DNA from: an uncultured Oscillospiraceae bacterium
Lineage (GTDB): Bacteria > Bacillota > Clostridia > Oscillospirales > Oscillospiraceae
Direction of reading: 5' to 3'
NCBI GenBank assembly: GCA_910579725.1
Contig: CAJTUD010000007.1
Coordinates: forward strand, 1 to 64,000
DNA length: 64,000 nucleotides
Position 1 is the first letter of the stretch; the number at the start of each line of letters is the position of its first letter. Under the pieces are notes generated by a model. It had not been told where the DNA came from, did not search any database, and saw only the letters and a program-made list of their open reading frames with translations. Of the stretch, positions 43,625 to 51,739 are shown in pieces. A program made the translations under genes and the position numbers.

Positions 43625-44317
43625 ATGATCGACGTTATCATTGCGGCGGTGCTGGCGCTGTTTGTGGTGCTGGGCTGGAAACGGGGGCTGGTGCGGACCC
43701 TGGCGGAGCTGTTGGCAGTAGTGCTGGCGCTGGTATTTTCCGCGCAGGCGGCCAGGGCTGCCGCGCCGGTGGTCGTGGACAGGGTGCTCCGGCCCGCCAC
43801 TCACGCGGCGATTGAGCAGAGAGTGAATGAGCTGCTGCGGGATAGTACGCCATCCGTTTCGCCTCTGGAGGAGCTGGAGCAGGTGGTGGAGGCCATTCCC
43901 AATGACTTTGTTCGGGAACAGGCCCGGGGTGTGCTGGAGGGACTGGGCGCGTCCGCAGAGGCGGCTGCCGGTCCTGCCCGGGAGCAGATGGAACAGGCGG
44001 GAAAGGATGTGGCCGACGCGGTTCTGGACGGCGTGGTAAGGAGCCTGATCCAGTCTGTTTTGTGCGGCGTCTTCTTTGTCATTCTGGCGGCGCTGTTCCG
44101 GCTGGCGGCCAGGGTGCTCCGGCTGGCGGAGAAGCTTCCGGGTGTGCGGCAGCTCAATGAGCTGGGCGGCGCACTGCTGGGCTTGGGAAAGGGGCTGATT
44201 CTTGTGTGTCTGATTCTTTGGGTCCTGAAGCAGACCGGCGCCGTTACGGCGGAAATGATGGAAAAATCATTGGCGGTTGGGCTGCTGTCGCAGTGCACCG
44301 GCGGCCTGTTGAGATGA
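43625..44317 (+). CDS. CvpA family membrane protein
   Basis: 230 aa. Four predicted membrane segments (about 3-20, 27-48, 145-163, 190-210) with the N-terminal IDVIIAAVLALFVVLGWKRGLVRTL pattern of CvpA. A central polar and alpha-helical insert of about 80 residues is longer than in short CvpA proteins. Exact role in Firmicutes unclear. ATG 43625. Confidence 0.8.
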   Translation: MIDVIIAAVLALFVVLGWKRGLVRTLAELLAVVLALVFSAQAARAAAPVVVDRVLRPATHAAIEQRVNELLRDSTPSVSPLEELEQVVEAIPNDFVREQARGVLEGLGASAEAAAGPAREQMEQAGKDVADAVLDGVVRSLIQSVLCGVFFVILAALFRLAARVLRLAEKLPGVRQLNELGGALLGLGKGLILVCLILWVLKQTGAVTAEMMEKSLAVGLLSQCTGGLLR

Positions 44318-44439
44318 AAAAATATTTCCACTGGCTGAAAATTTTCAAATTGTTCATGTTCCGGCAGAGATGATTTGATATAAAAGATACAATACAAAGC
44401 ATGCGCTCTCCTGCGGGGGAGGCTATGGAGGTAGAATCT

Positions 44440-46761
44440 ATGCAACCAACCTTGTGTACCAGATGTAAGAAACGGGTAGCCGTGGTTTTCATTTCCAAAA
44501 TCGAAAACGGCGAGCCGGTTAACGAGGGTCTGTGCCTGAAATGCGCCAAGGAGATCGGCCTGCCCCAGGTGGGGGAGATGATGCGCCGCATGGGAATCAC
44601 CGACGAGGACCTGGACATGATCAATGATGAGATGATGAGCGCCTTTGGCGGCGCGGAGTCCATGGAGGGCCTGATTCCCAAGGACGGTGAGGACGAGGAG
44701 GACAGCGAGGACGGCAAGACCGCGACATTCCCCTTTCTCAACCGGCTGTTTAATACCGGAAGCGGCGGCGGAGACCAGTCTCCGGCTCCCTCTGGCGGCG
44801 ACAGCGCCGGCAGAGGCCATGAGACCAAGGAGCGCAAGGTGGACAAGACGCCCAAGCGAAAATACCTGGACAGCTACTGCATCAACCTCACCGAGCGGGC
44901 CCGGTCCGGAAAGCTGGACCATCTGGTAGGCCGGGAGCAGGAGATTGAGCGGGTGATACAGATTCTCAACCGGCGGCAGAAAAACAATCCCTGCCTGATC
45001 GGCGAACCCGGCGTTGGCAAAACCGCCATTGCCGAGGGACTGGCCCAGCGCATTGCCAACCGGGAAGTCCCTTTCAAGCTCAGGGACAAGGAGGTTTATC
45101 TGCTGGATCTGACCGCCCTGGTGGCGGGCACCCAGTTCCGGGGCCAGTTTGAGAGCCGGATGAAAGGACTGATTGAAGAGATCCGCAAGTGCGGCAACAT
45201 CATCCTGGTGATCGACGAGGTTCATAACATTGTAGGCGCAGGCGATGCCGAGGGCAGCATGAACGCCGCCAACATCCTAAAGCCTGCCCTCAGCCGGGGA
45301 GAGATTCAGGTGATCGGGGCTACCACCTTCACCGAATACCGCAAGCATATTGAGAAGGACACGGCTCTGGAGCGCCGGTTCCAGCCGGTGACGGTGAATG
45401 AGCCCAACCTGGAGGATACCATGCAGATTCTCCGTGGAATTGCCCACTATTATGAGACATTCCACGGTGTGAAAATTCCGGAAGGCATTCTCAGGCAGGC
45501 GGTGCTGCTCTCCGAGCGGTATATCACGGACCGGTTCCTGCCGGACAAGGCGATTGATCTGATTGACGAGGCCTGCTCGGATATGAATCTGAAGGACGCG
45601 GGCATCAACCGCCGGCAGGAGATCAGCCGGGAGATGGCGGACTACGGCAAGGAGCGGGAACTCCTGGAGGCTGCGGAGGAGCCCAATTTTGAGCGCATGG
45701 CGGAAATCAAAAGCCGGGAGCTGCAATTGCAGACGGAGCTGGACGGTTTGGCCGCCCAGGGGGAGCCCCAGCTGACCATGGACAATCTGGCCCGGGTCAT
45801 TGAGTTGTGGACCAAGATTCCCGCCAGCAAGATCCGGGAGGAGGAGTTCAAGCGCCTGAGCGAGCTGGACCAGCGCCTGAAGCGGAAGGTGGTGGGACAG
45901 GACCAGGCCATCGATGCCGTTTCCGCCGCTATCCGCCGCAACCGGGTGGGCATTTCTCCCAAGCACAAGCCGGTGAGCTTCATTTTTGTGGGCAGTACCG
46001 GCGTAGGCAAGACGGAACTGGTCAAGCAGCTGGCCGACGACCTGTTTAATGCACCGGAGAGCCTTATCCGGCTGGATATGTCGGAATTTATGGAAAAACA
46101 CTCGGTTTCCCGGATCATCGGGTCCCCGCCGGGCTATGTGGGATATGACGAGGCGGGACAGCTGACGGAGAAAATCCGGCGTAAGCCTTATTCGGTGGTG
46201 CTTTTTGACGAGATTGAGAAAGCCCACCCGGACGTACTCAACGTGCTCCTCCAGATTCTGGACGACGGGCAGATCACCGACGCCCACGGGAGGAAGGTCA
46301 ACTTTGAAAACACTGTGATCGTCATGACCTCTAACGCCGGCAGCGACCGGAAGGAAGGAACAGTAGGCTTCAACAAGACGGCGGGGGAACTGGATAAAGA
46401 TCGTGCCATGAAAGCCCTTCAGCAGTTCCTCCGGCCAGAGTTTATCAACCGCGTGGACGAGATTGTTTGCTTTAACAAGCTGACGGAGGAGGACTTCCTT
46501 CCCATCGCTCGTCTGATGCTGGATGAGCTGAAGGAGAGCATGAAGGAGAAGGGGCTCACCTTGTCCTATGACGATGAGTTGCTGAAATATCTGGTGAAAA
46601 AATCCTATTCCGCAGCGTATGGTGCGAGAAATCTCCGCCGCACCATTCAGAAAGAAGTGGAGGACCAGCTGGCGCTGACCATTATCAACAGTTACGATCA
46701 CCCTGTCACTCAGCTGGCGGTTACTGCCGGGGAGGAGCAGGTGGTGATCCGGTCCTTATAA
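44440..46761 (+). CDS. clpE: ClpE/ClpC-like AAA+ unfoldase with N-terminal zinc finger
   Basis: 773 aa. N-terminal CTRCKKR...CLKCAKE zinc-binding pair (residues 5-35) replaces the usual Clp N repeat, as in ClpE; then an acidic linker about 75-125. AAA1 Walker A GEPGVGKTA about 190, AAA2 Walker A GSTGVGKTE about 518, with LDMSEFMEKHSVSR and GSPPGYVGYDEAGQLTE. The M-domain insert (about 390-460) is short. Start 44440 is behind GGAGGTAGAATCT; an earlier frame to 44401 is not supported. No CtsR box was seen. Likely partners with ClpP. Confidence 0.9.
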   Translation: MQPTLCTRCKKRVAVVFISKIENGEPVNEGLCLKCAKEIGLPQVGEMMRRMGITDEDLDMINDEMMSAFGGAESMEGLIPKDGEDEEDSEDGKTATFPFLNRLFNTGSGGGDQSPAPSGGDSAGRGHETKERKVDKTPKRKYLDSYCINLTERARSGKLDHLVGREQEIERVIQILNRRQKNNPCLIGEPGVGKTAIAEGLAQRIANREVPFKLRDKEVYLLDLTALVAGTQFRGQFESRMKGLIEEIRKCGNIILVIDEVHNIVGAGDAEGSMNAANILKPALSRGEIQVIGATTFTEYRKHIEKDTALERRFQPVTVNEPNLEDTMQILRGIAHYYETFHGVKIPEGILRQAVLLSERYITDRFLPDKAIDLIDEACSDMNLKDAGINRRQEISREMADYGKERELLEAAEEPNFERMAEIKSRELQLQTELDGLAAQGEPQLTMDNLARVIELWTKIPASKIREEEFKRLSELDQRLKRKVVGQDQAIDAVSAAIRRNRVGISPKHKPVSFIFVGSTGVGKTELVKQLADDLFNAPESLIRLDMSEFMEKHSVSRIIGSPPGYVGYDEAGQLTEKIRRKPYSVVLFDEIEKAHPDVLNVLLQILDDGQITDAHGRKVNFENTVIVMTSNAGSDRKEGTVGFNKTAGELDKDRAMKALQQFLRPEFINRVDEIVCFNKLTEEDFLPIARLMLDELKESMKEKGLTLSYDDELLKYLVKKSYSAAYGARNLRRTIQKEVEDQLALTIINSYDHPVTQLAVTAGEEQVVIRSL

Positions 46762-46798
46762 AGTCCGCGTTAGGCGGCAGAGCTGAAAGGGAATCGAT

Positions 46799-47011
46799 AT
46801 GAATCTGTTTCGCAAGGATATAGAACCCAGGTGCGCTTATTGTACAAGGGGAAGCGTCATCAATGAACGGGAGGCTGTCTGTCCCAGAAAAGGTGTGGTT
46901 GCCGTGGAGTACCACTGCGCCCGTTTTCAGTATGATCCCTTCAAGCGGGTTCCTCCCAGACCGGTCAAGCTGGAGACTGCAAGGCTGCGGGAAGAGGACT
47001 TTGTGATTTGA
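46799..47011 (+). CDS. small Cys-rich conserved hypothetical protein
   Basis: 70 aa. RCAYCTRGS...CPRKGVV...YHCARFQYDPFKR: four cysteines in a CxxC-x12-C-x12-C layout suggest a zinc ribbon. A basic C-terminal segment follows. It begins 38 bases after the clpE stop with GAAAGGG. Its role is unknown; the clpE neighbourhood may matter. Confidence 0.75.
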   Translation: MNLFRKDIEPRCAYCTRGSVINEREAVCPRKGVVAVEYHCARFQYDPFKRVPPRPVKLETARLREEDFVI

Positions 47012-47017
47012 TTCTTT

Positions 47018-47055
47018 AGCGGTTGAAAAGAAGTACAAACTTCTTTTCAACCGCT
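47018..47055 (+). terminator. hairpin after the small Cys protein
   Basis: 17-bp perfect stem (47018-47034, 47039-47055) with loop ACAA, three bases after the preceding region. No U tract directly follows, so it might be an RNA-processing hairpin. Confidence 0.5.
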
Positions 47056-47127
47056 TCTGGTCCAAAATCGCCCGCATCAAAGGTGGATGCTTTTTATTGG
47101 AGAATCGTGTGGGAACAGACAAAAGCT

Positions 47128-47156
47128 GGTCCGGCGGTGGCCGGACCGGTTTTTTT
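47128..47156 (+). terminator. rho-independent terminator
   Basis: GGTCCGG/CCGGACC stem (47128-47134, 47141-47147), then GGTTTTTTT. Ends the clpE transcript. Confidence 0.8.
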
Positions 47157-47233
47157 GTGTGCGGGGATATCGTCCTTTCGACGGGAATCAAATCTTTGGT
47201 TTGCTGAAAATTGTATAAATCCACAAAAAATTC

Positions 47234-47262
47234 TGGACAATGCTGGAAAAATATGGTATAGT
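47234..47262 (+). promoter_or_regulatory. promoter of the phosphoribosyltransferase
   Basis: TGGACA (47234-47239), 17-base spacer, TATAGT (47257-47262). Confidence 0.65.
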
Positions 47263-47303
47263 ATAAAAGCTAATCACTCAGGCTTTGTTTGAAGACGGGC
47301 AGA

Positions 47304-47331
47304 AGCGCCGCCGGTGGCGCTCCGGCTTTTT
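47304..47331 (+). promoter_or_regulatory. attenuator-like leader of the phosphoribosyltransferase
   Basis: Two mutually exclusive hairpins: AGCGCC-gccggt-GGCGCT (47304-47321) and GCCGG-tggcgct-CCGGC followed by TTTTT (47310-47331). The second has a terminator form. The switch is proposed from sequence only; the effector is unknown. Confidence 0.4.
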
Positions 47332-47381
47332 CAGACAGTGGCCGGGCGTATCGTCCCCGGTAACAAAAAGGAGGTAATCGA

Positions 47382-48020
47382 ATGGAACCTAAGTTCTTCA
47401 AGATCCCCGTATGTGTAGGCGACGTGACGCTGCGTGTGGCGCAGGGCCATTTTGCCACCCGGCACAGCCATATCAACTACTTCATTGACGTAACCCGGCA
47501 GCAATCCTGCCTTCAGGAGGCGGATTCCGTGGCCCAGCAGCTGGCCCAGCGGATTCAGTCCTCCATGATGGTGGATACCATCCTGTGTATGGACGGAACC
47601 CGGGTCATTGGTACCTGCCTGGCCCGCCAGCTGGCGCAGTCGGGCTATGGCTCCGTCAATGCGGGGAGGGAAATCTACCTCCTCCGTGAAAACGTCAGCT
47701 CCGACGGCAAGCTGATTTTCCGCGACAACGCCCGATTCATGCTGGAAGGAAAAAACGTGCTGATCCTTCTGGCTTCCATTACCACCGGCAGCACAGTGGA
47801 AAAGGGAATGCGCTGTGTTCGCTATTACGGCGGCAGCGTAGCCGGCGTGGCCTCTATCTACAGTCATCTGAAAGAAGTGGAGAGCGTGCCGGTGGTGTCT
47901 CTGTTTAATACCGCCGACCTGCCGGATTATGCCAGCTACTCCCCCGACGAGTGCCCTTTGTGCAAGCAGGGGATGGAGGTGGATGCGGTGGTGGACAAAT
48001 ACGGGTATTCCAAGCTGTAG
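47382..48020 (+). CDS. phosphoribosyltransferase family protein
   Basis: 212 aa. Orotate-phosphoribosyltransferase-like fold: the PRPP loop region reads VLILLASITTGSTV, which lacks the usual paired acidic residues (VDDxxTTG) and has LLAS instead. The SHINYFID and RSIYLLREN strands fit the family. CPLCKQG near the C-terminus is a small Cys pair unusual for PyrE. Start ATG 47382 with AAAGGAGG. The PRPP-loop change suggests a divergent or non-catalytic member. Confidence 0.75.
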   Translation: MEPKFFKIPVCVGDVTLRVAQGHFATRHSHINYFIDVTRQQSCLQEADSVAQQLAQRIQSSMMVDTILCMDGTRVIGTCLARQLAQSGYGSVNAGREIYLLRENVSSDGKLIFRDNARFMLEGKNVLILLASITTGSTVEKGMRCVRYYGGSVAGVASIYSHLKEVESVPVVSLFNTADLPDYASYSPDECPLCKQGMEVDAVVDKYGYSKL

Positions 48021-48045
48021 TCCTTTTCTGTAAAGAATCAAAAGG

Positions 48046-48082
48046 AACCGGAGGACCGCTTTATGCGGCCCTCCGGTTTTCC
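48046..48082. terminator. terminator between phosphoribosyltransferase and PHP gene
   Basis: AACCGGAGG/CCTCCGGTT arms (48046-48054, 48070-48078) with inner ACCGC/GCGG pairing; ends the plus-strand gene. Confidence 0.75.
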
Positions 48083-48086
48083 GGCG

Positions 48087-48926
48087 CTATTGGAGATATT
48101 CGTCCAGACTCACGGCTTGGAACCCTCGCTTTGTCAGCACCCAGGTTTCCCGGAAGCCGCATTCCTTTGCCAAAGCGGCCGCCTGTGGGAAAGCGCAGGC
48201 GATGCTTCCGGTGGCGTGGGCGTCGCTGGTGATGCAGATTCTGCCGTTCCTCTCCCGGATGGCTCGCAGAAGAAAGGGAGCAGGATAGGGAACTGTCCGG
48301 TATCCTCTGGAGATGGCACCGGTGTTGATTTCAAAAATCATATCCCGCTCCATTGCGGCCTCCAGTGCTTCCAGAGCGGCGTGCCGGTACCAGGGAGAGT
48401 CCTCGTCAAAGAACCTGCCGCCCTCGTTGAACTTGGCGGCAAGATCAAAATGTCCGGCGATCTGACAGCTGCATGTCCGCAGAAACTCTGCCGTTCTCTG
48501 GAAGCAGGCGGCGGCAAAGGCGTAATAATCCCCGCCAAAGTGCTCCCGGACGTTCCGGACAAAGGACTCCAGACTTTCATCCGAGGACAGGTAGCACCCA
48601 TCCCGCCAGATACCGTGGGAGGAACCGATGATGTAGTCCCAGGGCTGAGACGGGGCAGGGGAGTCCACATCCAGCTCCAGACCCAGGAAGATCTCCAGCC
48701 GGTCACGGTATGCCTCCCTCAGGCGGAGAAGTTCCTCGCGGTACTCCGCCTCCCGACTGGCATTCATCGTCCACCCGTCCGGGTCTGCCTCCGGCGGCAT
48801 GGGAGTGTGCTCGGAAAAACCCAGGGAACGGCATCCGCTCCGGATGGCGCTCAGGACCATCTCCTCCGGCGTGTTCTTTCCGTCGCCAAAAACGGTGTGA
48901 GTGTGCAGATTCTGGGGAAAGGTCAT
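48087..48926 (-). CDS. PHP-domain histidinol-phosphatase family protein
   Basis: 279 aa. PHP metal motifs HTHTVFGDG, SEHTPMPPE, SSHGIW, HFDLAAKF and SDAHATG. Matches the HisK-type histidinol-phosphatase subfamily, but no his genes are near and specificity is not certain. ATG 48926 overlaps the DUF1015 stop (ATGA). Confidence 0.85.
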   Translation of the reverse strand: MTFPQNLHTHTVFGDGKNTPEEMVLSAIRSGCRSLGFSEHTPMPPEADPDGWTMNASREAEYREELLRLREAYRDRLEIFLGLELDVDSPAPSQPWDYIIGSSHGIWRDGCYLSSDESLESFVRNVREHFGGDYYAFAAACFQRTAEFLRTCSCQIAGHFDLAAKFNEGGRFFDEDSPWYRHAALEALEAAMERDMIFEINTGAISRGYRTVPYPAPFLLRAIRERNGRICITSDAHATGSIACAFPQAAALAKECGFRETWVLTKRGFQAVSLDEYLQ

Positions 48927-50206
48927 CTGATTTTCCGTCCCTCCACATAGTACCGTTTATCCTCGGCGTGGCCCATGGAGAAGGTCTTCCGGGGCAGTAC
49001 GCCATCGGCTATGACGGTTTTGAACAGCTGATCCTTGCCCATGGCGGGGAGCTTGAAGCCGATATTTCCGGGCTTGGCGCCCAGCTCGCCGGTAATGGCT
49101 TCGCCATGAATATAATCCACCTTGCCGCCGTTCTCCTTGAGATAGGCGTCCAGGAAGTTTTGCAGCGTGCCTACCGGCAGCTGGACTCTGGGGTTGGGGA
49201 CAGTGAGGTATCCCTCGCCGCCGGCATGGGTGTAGGCGATGGTGTGTCCCACTCCCTGGCCCTCGTGGGCATTGGGATAGAATTCCAGGAAGGCGGCAAT
49301 CAGCTTTGCCGGGTCCACGCCGAACACCACCCGATGAATGGCTTCAAATTTCAGGGAGGGGTCGTGGAGGTTCTCAATCTCCACCAGAGCATACCGGGCG
49401 GGAAGATCTGCCCACTGCTCTTGAGGAGTGATCTTCTTGAGATTCTCATAGCAGGTTTTCGCGGTGGCCAGACTGTGGTTGCCGTCCCCTACGGCGAAGA
49501 GCAGGGGAGCTACTCCGCCCAGGCCGTACTTGTGCTCCATGGCCTCGTCGCTGCTCAGGCGGCTCAGGGCGGCGGCCAGCTGGCTGGTCTGTGCCTCCGT
49601 AAGCTTCCAGCCCCGAAGATGGCCCCCCTTCATCATCAACTCGAAGTCATACAGAGGTTCCATGGTCTCCTTGGCGGTGGTGATGGGCTCTACGCAGATC
49701 TTTTTGGGATCGTCAATCAGCAGCATTACGTGGGGCAGCTCAATGGGTGCATCCTTCCGCACCCGCACCCGGGGAGGGATGCGTTCAAGGACTGTGCCCT
49801 CTGTGGCCCGGATCAGGGAGCCGGAGCCCGGGGTGTAGTCGTACTTTTCCAGATCCACGGCAGCTACCAGACCCGGCCGGACCGTACCGTCGGACTGGGT
49901 CCGTTCAATGTAGATGATGGAATCCGGAAGGGTAGTGAAAATATCCTGTGCCAGATAGTCTGCCATGGAGCGGTTGATGTCAGCAATGTGGTCCTCCACA
50001 TTGGCGTCGCTGAGCTTGCTCTCCGGCAGGATCAGCCGGAGAGTGCTGGGCGCATCCCCGGCGATCCGGTCCACCTCGTCCCAGTACTCCGGCTGGCTGG
50101 TGAACTGGTCGCAGGCCACCACTGCCCACCGGGTCATGTCCGTTCCCTTCTTCGGCAGCAGAATGTCCGCCGGACGCAGGCCAAGCTTCTCAAAGTTCTT
50201 GTTCAT
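48923..50206 (-). CDS. DUF1015 family protein (SerK-like)
   Basis: 427 aa. DUF1015 signature blocks: LRPADILLPKKG, VEDHIADINRSM, FAVGDGNHSLATAK and the late ANPR-like NPRVQLPVG. Some relatives are ADP-dependent serine kinases (SerK), so a link to serine and phosphoglycerate metabolism with apgM is plausible. Two copies of AAAGGAGGAGAG precede the ATG at 50206, the first partly sequestered in the hairpin CCTTTTTCT/AGAAAAAGG (50241-50262). Confidence 0.82.
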   Translation of the reverse strand: MNKNFEKLGLRPADILLPKKGTDMTRWAVVACDQFTSQPEYWDEVDRIAGDAPSTLRLILPESKLSDANVEDHIADINRSMADYLAQDIFTTLPDSIIYIERTQSDGTVRPGLVAAVDLEKYDYTPGSGSLIRATEGTVLERIPPRVRVRKDAPIELPHVMLLIDDPKKICVEPITTAKETMEPLYDFELMMKGGHLRGWKLTEAQTSQLAAALSRLSSDEAMEHKYGLGGVAPLLFAVGDGNHSLATAKTCYENLKKITPQEQWADLPARYALVEIENLHDPSLKFEAIHRVVFGVDPAKLIAAFLEFYPNAHEGQGVGHTIAYTHAGGEGYLTVPNPRVQLPVGTLQNFLDAYLKENGGKVDYIHGEAITGELGAKPGNIGFKLPAMGKDQLFKTVIADGVLPRKTFSMGHAEDKRYYVEGRKIR

Positions 50207-50309
50207 ACACTCTCCTCCTTTATGTTGTATCGGCTCTCCTCCTTTTTCTTACGAGAAAAAGGAATAAAAAGAACTTTTTGGGGCGATTGTATGGGAAATA
50301 TGCAGCGGC

Positions 50310-51539
50310 TCATCGCTCAAAGAGCATGTCGAGCAGGGCGCTGCCGTTTTCCACAAAGGGACCGGCCTCCCCTGCGGGTTCATCGTAAACGCCGCCGCGG
50401 TGGGTGTCCCTGCGGCTGTCATAGATCAGGAAGGGAACCGGGTCCGCGCCGTGTCCTCTGGTGGCGGTCAGCGTCTTGTGGTCGCTGAGCAGCAGCAGGC
50501 GGTAGTCCTGGCCGGACTGCTCCAGACGGGCCGTCAGAGGAGCGACCAGCTTGCTGTCCAGCCATTCGATGGCTTTCAGCTTTCCAGGCAGATCGCCGTT
50601 GTGAGTGCACTCGTCCGGCGCTTCCAGGTGCAGGCAGACGAAGTCGTATTGCTGGAGCTTGCTCCAGACGGCCTCCAGCTTTCCGGGGAAGTTGGTGTCC
50701 AGCTCTCCCGTCGCGCCCGCCACCTCTACCATTTCCAGTCCCCGCAGCGCGCCGATGCCGTGACACAGCGGTACCGCGCTTACCACCGCGCCGTCCAGGC
50801 CGTACTGCTCCCGGAAGGAAGGAAGCGTCACCGACGTGCCCTCTGCCCAGAACCAGATGCCGTTGGCGGGAAGCTTTCCCGCCAACCGGCGCTTCTCCGT
50901 TACCGGGTGGCGGTCCAGAATCTCATGGGCCAGAGCCATTAGATTACGGAAAACCTCCCCGCGCCGGTTTCCGGCGGGAAGGTAGGGGCCGGATTTCTCC
51001 CCCAGGTGGTCGTGGGGCGGGAAGAAACGGATGCCGGAGAGATCGCTCTCGTGCTGAACCGCCAGCTGGCGGAAGGCGGGGAAGGGGTGGAGCTCAATAC
51101 GGGCATCTTCCAGAGCGCGGGAGAAGCGTGGATCTTCAAGAAGAACATGCACCGTTTCCAGGGCGGAAGCGCCGTCGATAGACCCGGCGGAGTGAGAGAG
51201 AATCCGCTTTTCCTCCATAGGCGCTTGGCTATCCTCAAAGGATATCAGGTTGCACCGGAAAGCGGCGTCTCCCGGGCGCATGACGATTCCGGCAGCGGCG
51301 GCCTCCATAGGGGAACGCCCGGTAAAATACCGTCTGGGATCACAGCCGAAAATGGACAAAATTGCCGTTTCACTTCCCGCCGGAAGGGGAGGGGGGCAGT
51401 TGACGGCGCTCCCTACCACGCCTTTGGCAGCCATGCGGTCGATGGCCGGTGTAGGAGCGGTTTGCAAAGGCGTTTTATTCCCCAGCTGGGGAACGGGATC
51501 ATCGGCCATGCCGTCCCCGATGACAAGCAAATATTTCGT
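50310..51539 (-). CDS. apgM: cofactor-independent phosphoglycerate mutase (apgM type), apparent ACG start
   Basis: 409 aa. Archaeal-type BPG-independent phosphoglycerate mutase: KYLLVIGDGMADDP start block, PAIDRMA, GSETAILSIFG nucleophile loop and metal motifs late in the chain (HLEAPDECTHNGD, LLLSDHKT). A TTGAAA-17-TATAAT promoter lies at 51571-51599, so the ATG at 51599 is upstream of transcription. The GGAGG at 51546-51555 is eight bases from an ACG at 51539 that exactly replaces the expected Met of KYLLVIGDGM. The nearest downstream alternative is TTG 51530. See findings. Confidence 0.88.
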   Translation of the reverse strand, partial: TKYLLVIGDGMADDPVPQLGNKTPLQTAPTPAIDRMAAKGVVGSAVNCPPPLPAGSETAILSIFGCDPRRYFTGRSPMEAAAAGIVMRPGDAAFRCNLISFEDSQAPMEEKRILSHSAGSIDGASALETVHVLLEDPRFSRALEDARIELHPFPAFRQLAVQHESDLSGIRFFPPHDHLGEKSGPYLPAGNRRGEVFRNLMALAHEILDRHPVTEKRRLAGKLPANGIWFWAEGTSVTLPSFREQYGLDGAVVSAVPLCHGIGALRGLEMVEVAGATGELDTNFPGKLEAVWSKLQQYDFVCLHLEAPDECTHNGDLPGKLKAIEWLDSKLVAPLTARLEQSGQDYRLLLLSDHKTLTATRGHGADPVPFLIYDSRRDTHRGGVYDEPAGEAGPFVENGSALLDMLFER

Positions 51540-51570
51540 TGAGAAGACCTCCTTTGGGGTGCTTTCTGCT

Positions 51571-51599
51571 ATTATACCGTATTCTGCCGCCATTTTCAA
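51571..51599 (-). promoter_or_regulatory. promoter of the apgM operon
   Basis: Minus strand TTGAAA (51594-51599), 17-base spacer, TATAAT (51571-51576). Near consensus; start about 51565. Confidence 0.85.
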
Positions 51600-51739
51600 C
51601 AGAAACCTGGAAAACTCTCCGGAAGGGGCAGAGAGGATACCGTCATAATGACGAAAAAATTTGGAAAGAACCGTCTAGCATTTTTCGGGCGGAGATGTTA
51701 CAATGATGAGCAGGATAAAAGATTTGAGGGGGCAGTGGG

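Noticed and set aside
44317..44440. CtsR or HrcA operator upstream of clpE
   Set aside because: No GGTCAAA direct repeats and no CIRCE inverted repeat were found in the 120 bases.
48710..50488. 592-codon plus-strand frame across PHP and DUF1015 genes
   Set aside because: Antisense shadow of two recognisable minus-strand genes.
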